Below are positions 1 to 6,404 of a DNA stretch of 49,557 nt, in pieces. How positions within the stretch are numbered: the first letter of the stretch is position 1; each line of letters begins with the position of its first letter. Source of the DNA: JBDSRX01 sp039929105 (GTDB lineage Bacteria; Patescibacteriota; Dojkabacteria; J137); contig JBDSRX010000076.1 of NCBI GenBank assembly GCA_039929105.1, positions 1 to 49,557 of the forward strand, read 5' to 3'. The position numbers and the translations under genes were made by a program. The notes under the pieces are model-generated. The model searched no databases. It saw only the letters and a list, made by a program, of their open reading frames with translations, and had not been told where the DNA came from.

Positions 1-1212
1 AGACTTCCCTCAGCAAATAGTATTAAAGATAGAATTTTTGATATTTATGGCAAAAATACAGCCGAAAGCTTGTTCGAAGAAGTACATTTTGATGGTAAAT
101 CGTATCAAATAACAGGGCTTTTTTGCAAGCCAGAGCTAGCTAAGAAAGTCTCAACTATTCAGTACATATCTATGAATGGTAGATCTATATCCAGTAAGGT
201 TATTAGTGCTGCAGTAAGCCAAGCTTTCCAAGGGTTTATACACAAGGAGTTAAAGCCACATTACTTCATATTCATACACATGGACCCATCAATGGTTGAT
301 GTAAATGTACACCCTAGAAAGCTCGAAGTGAGGTTCGAAAATCAAGACGAAATCTTTAGAAGCGTCTTTAAACTAGCAAGAAGTGCGCTCGAAAATAATA
401 CAAAGCTAAACAATGAGATAAAAAGAGAGGAGGAGATAGTAAGCGAACCAATCCGTGAAAACTATACCCCTGTTGGGAGTAGAGGTTTTAGTTATTCTAC
501 AAAAGAGAAGATTTCTTATTCTTCTACAACATCTAAATCTACAGTTAACGATGTAATGAATTTTTCACAGTTTGTAACGAGTGGAACACCAACAGAGTAT
601 AAGACTTCTGAAGTTGAAGAAGTGCAGAACTTTAAACCTTTTCAAGTATTAAGTACTTATATTGTTTTCGAATCTGATAGCAGAGTAGTCTTTATTGACC
701 AACATGCCGCTGCAGAGAAGATTCTCTTTGAGAAGATATTATTTAGCTCTAATAACATTAAAACTAAACCGTTATTAGTACCCGAAGTCGTGGAACTACG
801 AGCAGAAGAGAAAGAATTAATACTACATCGTGCAGAAGATTTAAAAAAAATCGGAATAGGTGTTGAGGACTTTGGAGGTAAAGATATTCAGATTACAGAA
901 GTTCCTGAAGATATAGAACATTTAAATGCTAGGAATTATATCGATGCAATAATTCATAATGAGGATGATTTTTCGAGCTTAGCGCATGATTACGCTGGAG
1001 TTTCTCTTCCAACCGAGCTTTACTACCTTGTAGCCCTTACTGCTTGCCATGGTAGTATTAGAGCAGGGCAAAAATTAAATGAAGCCGAGATGCTTCAGAT
1101 TATTAATGATCTACCAAAGTTAAAAAATCCACAGAGTTGCCCACATGGTAGACCAATAAGATGGATTCTAAATAAAAGTGATATTGAAAAAAACTTTAAA
1201 AGAATAGTCTGA
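1..1212 (+). CDS. mutL: DNA mismatch repair protein MutL, C-terminal part (5' truncated by window edge)
   Basis: The reading frame is open from base 1, so the gene begins before the window and 403 codons are visible. The first residues continue the MutL transducer domain (DVNVHPRK motif around residue 100 of the visible part). A variable linker of about 70 residues follows, then the C-terminal dimerisation/endonuclease domain. That domain has DQHAAAEKILFE, which fits the metal-binding DQHA(X)2E(X)4E nicking motif, plus the later ACHGSIRAG and CPHGRP motifs. MutL homologues with these motifs nick the unmethylated strand in methyl-independent mismatch repair, so this is probably a nicking MutL rather than an E. 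coli-type one. The TTG at 70 is only an internal codon. The gene ends in TGA. Confidence 0.95.
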   Translation, partial: RLPSANSIKDRIFDIYGKNTAESLFEEVHFDGKSYQITGLFCKPELAKKVSTIQYISMNGRSISSKVISAAVSQAFQGFIHKELKPHYFIFIHMDPSMVDVNVHPRKLEVRFENQDEIFRSVFKLARSALENNTKLNNEIKREEEIVSEPIRENYTPVGSRGFSYSTKEKISYSSTTSKSTVNDVMNFSQFVTSGTPTEYKTSEVEEVQNFKPFQVLSTYIVFESDSRVVFIDQHAAAEKILFEKILFSSNNIKTKPLLVPEVVELRAEEKELILHRAEDLKKIGIGVEDFGGKDIQITEVPEDIEHLNARNYIDAIIHNEDDFSSLAHDYAGVSLPTELYYLVALTACHGSIRAGQKLNEAEMLQIINDLPKLKNPQSCPHGRPIRWILNKSDIEKNFKRIV

Positions 1213-1297
1213 GAAAATAGATATTGGATACAAGATATTAGAGTTATTAAATATCTGATGAACCAGTATCCCTTATCTTTTATCTAGTATATAAATT

Positions 1298-1828
1298 ATG
1301 AAAGACGCTTCAAAATTAACAATTGGAAGTATTATCGTAGCCGTAGTTATCGGTTTATTATCTTGCTTCTCATTTATTAAATTAGTAGTTTTACAACCTG
1401 AGGGTTTAACACCAGTTAATCCAACTAGTATAGAAATAAACACTGGTTCTTTATTAAGAAAAACTAACGATGGAGAAAGACTTAATCTTAAATATAACCA
1501 GCAGAGCATTAGTGCAATTATTGCGAGGTCTCCCGCAAAACAAGAGCGTGGTCTAATGAATGTGACAAGTATGCCCTCAAATGAAGGGATGCTTTTTGTC
1601 TTTGATGATCTTAAACCAAGAACTTTCTGGATGAAAAGTACTTTAATAAGCTTAGATATTATTTATTTAGATGAAAATCTAAAAGTTGTTAATCTTTACG
1701 ACCATACTGCACCTAACCAAACTACAGTTGTTTATCCTTCTCAAGTACCAGCTGCTTATGTTCTAGAATTAAACGGTGGGGCGGCCAAGACACTAGGCTT
1801 AAGCATCGGAGATAGCCTATCTATATAA
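1298..1828 (+). CDS. DUF192 family exported/membrane-anchored protein
   Basis: A 176-residue protein with one N-terminal hydrophobic segment (about residues 7-32), probably a signal anchor. A DUF192 domain (UPF0127 family) follows. The diagnostic stretch is visible: a GLM near residue 85, then GMLFVF and FWMKSTLISLDIIYLD. The family is small and extracytoplasmic, and its biochemical role is not established. It stands alone between mutL and a predicted small RNA, 85 bases after the mutL stop. I see no Shine-Dalgarno site before the ATG. Confidence 0.85.
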   Translation: MKDASKLTIGSIIVAVVIGLLSCFSFIKLVVLQPEGLTPVNPTSIEINTGSLLRKTNDGERLNLKYNQQSISAIIARSPAKQERGLMNVTSMPSNEGMLFVFDDLKPRTFWMKSTLISLDIIYLDENLKVVNLYDHTAPNQTTVVYPSQVPAAYVLELNGGAAKTLGLSIGDSLSI

Positions 1829-1887
1829 GGTAATGAAGCGTGTGTACAAATTAACTGTACAAGTATAGGAAAATAGAATAAATATTG

Positions 1888-1915
1888 TTGACATTTATTC
1901 CAATTGTTTTATAAT
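1888..1915 (+). promoter_or_regulatory. Consensus sigma-70 type promoter
   Basis: TTGACA at 1888-1893 and TATAAT at 1910-1915, separated by 16 bases. Both hexamers are perfect. Transcription should start near 1922, where no protein gene follows before a strong terminator hairpin at 1971-1998. Confidence 0.75.
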
Positions 1916-1921
1916 AAGTAT

Positions 1922-1998
1922 GTAAAGTTAAGCAATTAGCTTTATAGGTAAAAATAGTTAAAAGTGCAGTGAAAAATCCCGAGCAATCGGGATTTTTC
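1922..1998 (+). ncRNA. Candidate small RNA between promoter and terminator
   Basis: About 77 bases lie between a consensus promoter and an intrinsic terminator. The 5' end folds into a 9-bp hairpin: arm 1923-1931, GCAA loop 1932-1935, arm 1936-1944, with one G-U pair. The 3' end is a 12-bp hairpin: arm 1971-1982, GCAA loop, arm 1987-1998 with a T tract. Both loops are GNRA tetraloops. No ORF of useful length is present. I do not recognise an Rfam family. It could also be an orphan leader or decayed transcript. Confidence 0.45.
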
Positions 1999-2026
1999 AT
2001 TTCTATAGTCAAATTTCGACCCTCAG

Positions 2027-2035
2027 TGATATAAT
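2027..2035 (+). promoter_or_regulatory. Extended -10 promoter for clpP
   Basis: TGATATAAT, a TGN-TATAAT extended -10 element. No good -35 is visible 17 bases upstream. The start would be near 2042, giving clpP a leader of about 92 bases. Confidence 0.55.
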
Positions 2036-2040
2036 CGATT

Positions 2041-2102
2041 GATAATCTTAGTAAGCGAAGCGAACATTAGATTATCATCATCCCGATGCGAAGCTATCGG
2101 GA
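2041..2102 (+). promoter_or_regulatory. Structured 5' leader of clpP (two inverted repeats)
   Basis: The first repeat has arms GATAATCT (2041-2048) and AGATTATC (2069-2076). The second is TCCCGA (2081-2086) with TCGGGA (2097-2102). Both lie between the predicted clpP promoter and the ATG at 2134. They may be leader structure, or dispersed intergenic repeat debris, since similar TCCCGA/TCGGGA hairpins recur in the window. Confidence 0.4.
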
Positions 2103-2133
2103 CCTGTACAATATATTATCTAAATATAAATTT

Positions 2134-2712
2134 ATGAGCTATATAGTACCAACAGTTATAGAGAATACAAGCAGAGGAGAAAGAGCATACGATATCTACT
2201 CAAGGCTTCTAAAAGAGAGAATAGTTTTTGTTTCCGGAGAAATAGATGACGGAATGGCAAACAGCGTTATTGCACAGCTATTATTCTTACAGAAAGAAGA
2301 TCCAAAGAAAGATATTACTATGTATATTAATAGCCCAGGAGGACACGTTCAATCTGGATTAGCTATTATCGATACAATGAACCATATTAAGTGTGATGTC
2401 TCTACAGTTGTTGTAGGATGGGCAGCTTCTATGGGTGCCGTTATATTAGCAAATGGAAAGAAAGGAAAGAGATTCTCATTAAAGAATGCAGATATTATGC
2501 TTCACCAACCATTAGGAGGTGCTCAAGGACAGGCAACTGATATTGAGATTACAGCAAAACATATTATTAAGATTAGAAATAACCTCTATCAAAACTTAGC
2601 CGAAATAACTGGTAAGTCTAAAGAGAAAATCGAGAAAGACTTTGATAGAGACTATTGGTTAGATGCAAAAGAAGCAGTTGAATACGGAATTATTGATAAA
2701 ATTGTAGATTAA
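2134..2712 (+). CDS. clpP: ATP-dependent Clp protease proteolytic subunit ClpP
   Basis: 192 residues from the ATG at 2134, the usual ClpP length. ClpP forms the tetradecameric serine peptidase chamber that works with ClpX/ClpA-type unfoldases in the cytosol. The triad is visible: Ser99 in GWAASMG, His124 in MLHQPLGG and Asp173 in the DRDYWLDA segment. INSPGG of the oxyanion region is at residues 65-70. An in-frame ATG at 2086 lies inside a hairpin and would add 16 non-conserved residues, so I prefer 2134. The gene has its own promoter and terminator and appears monocistronic. Confidence 0.95.
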   Translation: MSYIVPTVIENTSRGERAYDIYSRLLKERIVFVSGEIDDGMANSVIAQLLFLQKEDPKKDITMYINSPGGHVQSGLAIIDTMNHIKCDVSTVVVGWAASMGAVILANGKKGKRFSLKNADIMLHQPLGGAQGQATDIEITAKHIIKIRNNLYQNLAEITGKSKEKIEKDFDRDYWLDAKEAVEYGIIDKIVD

Positions 2713-2719
2713 TAGACAG

Positions 2720-2750
2720 AAGAGGGTTTCATGACCCTCTTTCTTTTTAT
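2720..2750 (+). terminator. Intrinsic terminator after clpP
   Basis: Stem AAGAGGGT (2720-2727) pairs with ACCCTCTT (2734-2741) around a 6-base loop. A T-rich tail follows to about 2750, 8 bases after the clpP stop. Confidence 0.8.
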
Positions 2751-2839
2751 TCTTGATGATTCAGTTAGGTTATAATTAGAATGGAGAAAGTTGACACGAG
2801 CAGTTTGCTCGTCCTCTCAAGGCGGATAAACTGATATTA

Positions 2840-2912
2840 GAGCGCTTAGCTCAGCTGGTAGAGCATCTCGTTGACGTCGAGGAGGTCGTAGGTTCGAACC
2901 CTACAGCGCTCA
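2840..2912 (+). tRNA. tRNA-Val (anticodon GAC)
   Basis: A complete cloverleaf. The acceptor GAGCGCT (2840-2846) pairs with AGCGCTC (2905-2911). The D stem is GCTC/GAGC. The anticodon loop TTGACGT (2871-2877) gives GAC for GUC codons. The T arm is GTAGG-TTCGAAC-CCTAC. CCA is not encoded. A TATAAT at 2771-2776 is a plausible promoter element. Confidence 0.93.
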
Positions 2913-2928
2913 TTAGGTTATAATAAAG

Positions 2929-3068
2929 GAGCCTGTCCTGAGCGAGCCGAAGGATGGGTAAGGTCACAGAGCTTGCCCTGAGCAGCGAAGCGTATCGAGG
3001 GGATCCTGTACTGCTCAATAAAGCAATGATTTTACAAACGAAGTGAAGTACAACCGAACGGTGGCTCA
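2929..3068. repeat. Dispersed intergenic repeat debris between tRNA-Val and the thrS-like gene
   Basis: This stretch carries the motifs CCTGAGCGAGCCGAAGGATGG and CCCTGAGCAGCGAAGCGTATCGA. They are versions of the GCGAAG-type inverted repeat fragments seen at 5.8-6.3, 15.1-15.4 and 26.2 kb. No gene is apparent, and the frames here have no conserved protein features. Confidence 0.55.
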
Positions 3069-3089
3069 TTAAATTTAAATTAAAAGACT

Positions 3090-4631
3090 ATGAACTATTA
3101 TTCAACAATAACAGACGACGTAAAGCACTCAGCAGCTCATATATTAGCCATGGCTGTAAGCGAAGTATTTCCAGGAGTCAGAATAGGAATTGGTCCAGTT
3201 ACAAAAACTGGCTTTTACTACGACTTTGAAATATCCGAAGAACTAACACCAGATATTGTTTCACAGATCCTAGAGAAAACAAAGGAGATAGAAAAGGAGA
3301 ACTTACCATTTAGACAAATTCTATTAAACAGACAAGCAGCACAAAACATGCTTATGCAAAAGGGACAGGCTTACAAAGCTGAGCTTTTAAATATGATCCC
3401 AGACGATGAAGTTAGCTTCTATAAGACTGGAGAAACATTTGTAGACTTATGTAGAGGTCCTCATGTTAATTCAACTTCCGAAGTAGGACCTATTATAATT
3501 ACCAAGATTGAAGATGTGCATTGGAACGAAGATCCTGCAAGACCAATTCTAAAAAGAATACATGGAATGACATTTAGGAATGAGAATGAGATTGGGGAGT
3601 ATCAAAGTATGCAAAAGCAAAAAGAAGAGAGAGACTTTATGAAGATCTCTATTCAAGATGGTTACTTTGCTAAGAACAATAATAAAGTTCTTACTATTAC
3701 AGATAAAGGAGCTTTAGTAATGGATAGATTTAGAAAAGCTATCTATAAATATGTTTTAACAGACGAATCTATTGAACTACCACTTTTCTTTGTGCCAAAG
3801 AGTGCGGAGGAGATTAGTATTGCTGCAGATATAGCTGCTTTAACAAACCCAAGAAGCAAACAAGAATACCCACTCGAAATGTTCATATTTACTCAATGTG
3901 TAAACTTAAAAGTAAAAGATACAAAACAACCATCTAGTAACGTATTCTTCTTTAAGAACTATCAAACAGATTCTGGATTAGTTTTAGGTTTAGAGAAGGT
4001 AGAGCATATTATAAAAACACTTTTAATTGATAATTCTAGTCTTTATATAGACTTAGAGTATAAAGATTCAGAAGATCCATTATTTAACTCAATCTCTAAG
4101 ATCTTACAAAAGAATTTAATCTCTCATACAAAACTTATTTCTACAGATAGAGAAGAAATTACTTTAAAAATTAAAGCTAAAGACTCTTTAGAGAGAGAAT
4201 GGGATATTGCTACCGTAAAAGTTTATAACAAAGCATTCACAACTAGTACAGGAGTAGAAGTCCATATGATTGAGTACTTTGTGAATTTACTAAATCTGAT
4301 GGCATATCACCTAGAGGATACTAATGGGGAATTAACTAGAGATACATCGGCTTACGAGCTAATTATTGTTCCTCTAAAAAAGAAACATATGACTTATGCT
4401 CTTGATTTTAAGAAGAAAGTGAATGCAGAAGGCTATTCCGCTAAAGTGTTATTTACTACAAAGAGTTTAAATAACAGAATTAAGATTGCCGAAAATTCTA
4501 ACGCAAGAGTGATTGCTATTATTGGAGACAATGAGATAGAAAATGGTACAATAAATGCGAGAATAAACAAAAATAACCACGGTTTAATGAAAATAGAAGA
4601 TTTATTCAAATACCTGTTAAAAGGTAAGTAA
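3090..4631 (+). CDS. Threonyl-tRNA synthetase-like protein: intact editing domain, degenerate catalytic core
   Basis: A 513-residue protein in the thrS position before infC. Residues 1-180 form the ThrRS editing (SAD) domain, with HSAAH at 13-17 and CRGPH at 121-125, the four residues that form the hydrolytic site against Ser-tRNA(Thr). Residues 421-510 form the anticodon-binding domain (IIVPLKKKH, IIGDNEIENGTINAR). The middle, 184-415, is about 85 residues shorter than a class II ThrRS core. Motif 2 (RNExSG) appears as NYQTDSG near 290, and the motif 3 Arg (GSxER) is missing near 395. Possible zinc ligands Cys270, His306 and His392 may survive. The N-terminal TGS domain is absent. It probably cannot form threonyl-adenylate and may edit in trans, like crenarchaeal ThrRS-ed. 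The ORF is continuous, so a sequencing frameshift is unlikely. Confidence 0.82.
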   Translation: MNYYSTITDDVKHSAAHILAMAVSEVFPGVRIGIGPVTKTGFYYDFEISEELTPDIVSQILEKTKEIEKENLPFRQILLNRQAAQNMLMQKGQAYKAELLNMIPDDEVSFYKTGETFVDLCRGPHVNSTSEVGPIIITKIEDVHWNEDPARPILKRIHGMTFRNENEIGEYQSMQKQKEERDFMKISIQDGYFAKNNNKVLTITDKGALVMDRFRKAIYKYVLTDESIELPLFFVPKSAEEISIAADIAALTNPRSKQEYPLEMFIFTQCVNLKVKDTKQPSSNVFFFKNYQTDSGLVLGLEKVEHIIKTLLIDNSSLYIDLEYKDSEDPLFNSISKILQKNLISHTKLISTDREEITLKIKAKDSLEREWDIATVKVYNKAFTTSTGVEVHMIEYFVNLLNLMAYHLEDTNGELTRDTSAYELIIVPLKKKHMTYALDFKKKVNAEGYSAKVLFTTKSLNNRIKIAENSNARVIAIIGDNEIENGTINARINKNNHGLMKIEDLFKYLLKGK

Positions 4632-4644
4632 TCTCCTTTTCCTA

Positions 4645-4673
4645 TTGAGATAGTGGCAAAAATTTGATAAAAT
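4645..4673 (+). promoter_or_regulatory. Promoter for infC-rpmI-rplT
   Basis: TTGAGA (4645-4650), a 17-base spacer, then TAAAAT (4668-4673). The start is expected near 4680, so infC could be transcribed apart from the ThrRS-like gene with a leader of about 25-30 bases. Confidence 0.65.
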
Positions 4674-4703
4674 CTCTTTTGTTTAGTTAGAACTACCCAA
4701 ACT

Positions 4704-5249
4704 ATAAAGATAGTAAGAAAGAATAAAAAATATAATAGTAATAATAATGCACCAGTCGTAAAGATAGAAGCTAATGAGAATATCAAAGCTTTGAGATTGA
4801 TGGTTATTGATGAGAATGGAGAAAACCTTGGTGAGATGGACAAGATAGACGCTCTAAACCTAGCTAAAAGCAAGGAATTAGACCTAATTGTAGTATCTTC
4901 AAGAACAGATGGAGTAAGCGTTGTGAAGATTGGAGACATTGCTAAATCTAAATACGAGAAGACAAAGAAGTTAAGAAAGAATAAAGGAAAAGCTTCTGAA
5001 ATGAAAGAGTGGTGGTTTAAACCTCAAATTCAAGAAAGAGACTTAGAGATAAGATTAGAGAAGATTAGAAAGTTTTTGACTAAAGGAGGCACTGCAAAAC
5101 TAACTGTAAAGTTTGTTAAGAAAACAATGCCAGAGCAAATGAATATAACAATGAGATCAATTCAAGAGAAAATAGCTGTCTTTGCAAAACCTATATCAGA
5201 AGTAGCAAGAGAAGGCAGAAATCAAAGTATAATAATTAAAGCACTATAA
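4704..5249 (+). CDS. infC: Translation initiation factor IF-3, apparent non-canonical start (ATA)
   Basis: IF-3 binds the 30S subunit, blocks premature 50S joining and checks start codon pairing. The N-domain signature is NENIKALRLMVIDENGENLG, encoded from 4773. The C-domain runs through KLTVKFVKKTMPEQ to the end. The first ATG/GTG/TTG in frame is TTG at 4791, inside this signature, so starting there would delete conserved residues. The frame is open back to a TAA at 4668-4670 with no standard start. ATA at 4704 or 4710 would give 181 or 179 residues, the usual length. E. coli infC also uses a rare start (AUU) for self-control, so the same logic may apply. The gene identity is certain; the exact start is inference. 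Confidence 0.85.
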   Translation: MKIVRKNKKYNSNNNAPVVKIEANENIKALRLMVIDENGENLGEMDKIDALNLAKSKELDLIVVSSRTDGVSVVKIGDIAKSKYEKTKKLRKNKGKASEMKEWWFKPQIQERDLEIRLEKIRKFLTKGGTAKLTVKFVKKTMPEQMNITMRSIQEKIAVFAKPISEVAREGRNQSIIIKAL

Positions 5250-5250
5250 A

Positions 5251-5460
5251 ATGAAGAAATATAAATTAAAAACTCATAAATCAACAGCTAAGAGATTTAA
5301 AATCACTGGCACAGGAAAAGTTAAAAGAGCTGCTCAACAAATGAGAAACAACGCACATAGAAAGAATAAGTCTTCTGCACAAAGAAAGATAAATCCTGAG
5401 GCTATGGTAATTACTGCAAAAGGAAATGTTAAGAAGATTAAGAGATTATTACACATATAA
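5251..5460 (+). CDS. rpmI: 50S ribosomal protein bL35
   Basis: 69 residues, highly basic. It has the bL35 pattern KLKTHKSTAKRFKITGTGKV at the N-terminus and NVKKIKRLL at the C-terminus. It begins one base after the infC stop, so translation is probably coupled. It is the middle gene of the classic infC-rpmI-rplT operon. There is no Shine-Dalgarno sequence, only A-rich bases before the ATG. Confidence 0.96.
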   Translation: MKKYKLKTHKSTAKRFKITGTGKVKRAAQQMRNNAHRKNKSSAQRKINPEAMVITAKGNVKKIKRLLHI

Positions 5461-5478
5461 AAATATTAAATTGTAAAT

Positions 5479-5823
5479 ATGAGAGTTAAAAGAGGACTAA
5501 CAAAATCTAGAAGACATAAGAGTGTCCTAAAGCTTGCAAAAGGCTACAGAATGACATATTCAAAGTCTTACAGAAGAGCAAAACAATTGCTTTTACATTC
5601 AGGACAATATGAATACGCTCACAGAAGAAGAAGATCTTCTCAATTTAGAACAGAGTGGATTAAAGTTATTTCTGCTAGTTTAACAGAACATAATGTTAGC
5701 TACAGCAAGTTTATTAATCTATTAAACAAACATAACGTTACAATAGATAGAAAGAACTTAGCAGAATTAGCAGTTCACAACCCAGAAAGCTTTAACTCAA
5801 TTGTAAAATCAGTTACTGCATAG
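5479..5823 (+). CDS. rplT: 50S ribosomal protein bL20
   Basis: 114 residues, the normal length. MRVKRGLTKSRRHKSVLKLA and the basic N-terminal helix that nucleates 23S rRNA assembly are clear. The globular C-terminal part ends in ESFNSIVKSV. It lies 18 bases after rpmI and ends the operon. A terminator hairpin follows 64 bases later at 5888. In other bacteria bL20 represses this operon through the mRNA; I did not find an obvious rRNA-mimic structure upstream of rpmI. Confidence 0.96.
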   Translation: MRVKRGLTKSRRHKSVLKLAKGYRMTYSKSYRRAKQLLLHSGQYEYAHRRRRSSQFRTEWIKVISASLTEHNVSYSKFINLLNKHNVTIDRKNLAELAVHNPESFNSIVKSVTA

Positions 5824-6300
5824 GTCATTGCGAGGATAGCCTGCCCTGAGCGAAGTCGAAGGATGGCAATCTCATTAATATGAATTTAAAATCCCGAGCA
5901 ATCGGGATTTTTTTTGTCATTGCGAGGAATGAATTGACGAAGCAATCCCGTAAGTTTATGGTGACATTTGATCGTAACTCAGCATTACGTGAAGGTGGTG
6001 CAGCCTCGATGCACGATGAGTTCCTATAGGAACGAAGAGATGCAGATAGGTTCTCTTTGAGTACCACCTAATTGTCATTGCGAGTGAAGCGAAGCAATCT
6101 CATAACGTTTAATGTCTAATATCTAAAGAGTTTTAAGTTTAATTGTTTGGGATTGCCACGTCGTCCTTGGCGGACTCCTCGCAATGACATCACATTATTA
6201 TGTCATTCCGACCGACTCTGAGCGTAACCGAAGGGAGTGGAGGAATCACCCTACACAGAGCGATATCCCCTGGACTTCGCTCGGGGATGATTAATAGGAC
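5824..6300. repeat. Cluster of dispersed intergenic inverted repeats (GTCATTGCGAG / GTCATTCCGA families)
   Basis: This gene-free stretch holds at least five units. They begin GTCATTGCGAG and end in CAATC (5824-5873, 5916-5950, 6074-6101, and inverted at 6149-6188), or begin GTCATTCCGA and end in GAATC (6202-6249). A further hairpin of TCCCC/GGGGA type is at about 6266-6287, and a perfect palindrome GTTCCTATAGGAAC is at 6020-6033. ACCACCTA at 6062-6069 matches the flank of another repeat family described at 17.0 kb. I see no gene here. Confidence 0.75.
5888..5915 (+). terminator. Intrinsic terminator of the infC operon
   Basis: A 10-bp stem AAAATCCCGA/TCGGGATTTT with a GCAA loop (5898-5901) and a T run to 5915. 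The core is identical to the terminator at 1971-1998, so this is a reused terminator sequence. Confidence 0.85.
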
Positions 6301-6352
6301 GTAGCACGGCCTCGATCTAACTATAAATGAGGATCAAAATCCAGCCATAAGA

Positions 6353-6376
6353 AATCCCACCTTTAACAGTGGGATT
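6353..6376 (-). terminator. Hairpin at the 3' end of the penicillin-binding protein gene
   Basis: AATCCCAC (6353-6360) pairs with GTGGGATT (6369-6376), 28 bases beyond the minus-strand stop. The minus-strand tail is TTTCTTA, a weak T tract. It may serve both strands. Confidence 0.55.
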
Positions 6377-6404
6377 ATACTTAATTAATACAGCCAAGAA
6401 GGCC

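Noticed and set aside
2086..2133. Upstream ATG at 2086 as the clpP start
   Set aside because: It lies inside an inverted repeat, and the added 16 residues do not match the ClpP N-terminus. The ATG at 2134 gives the normal length.
2851..3069. Minus-strand 72-codon ORF over the tRNA-Val and repeats
   Set aside because: It is antisense to the tRNA and made of repeat sequence, with no family features.
3090..4631. Frameshift or pseudogene explanation for the short ThrRS-like core
   Set aside because: The frame runs without interruption into a well-conserved anticodon-binding domain, and codon use is even throughout.
5825..6067. Minus-strand 80-codon ORF over the repeat cluster
   Set aside because: Its sequence is translated inverted repeats and terminator, with no conserved protein pattern.
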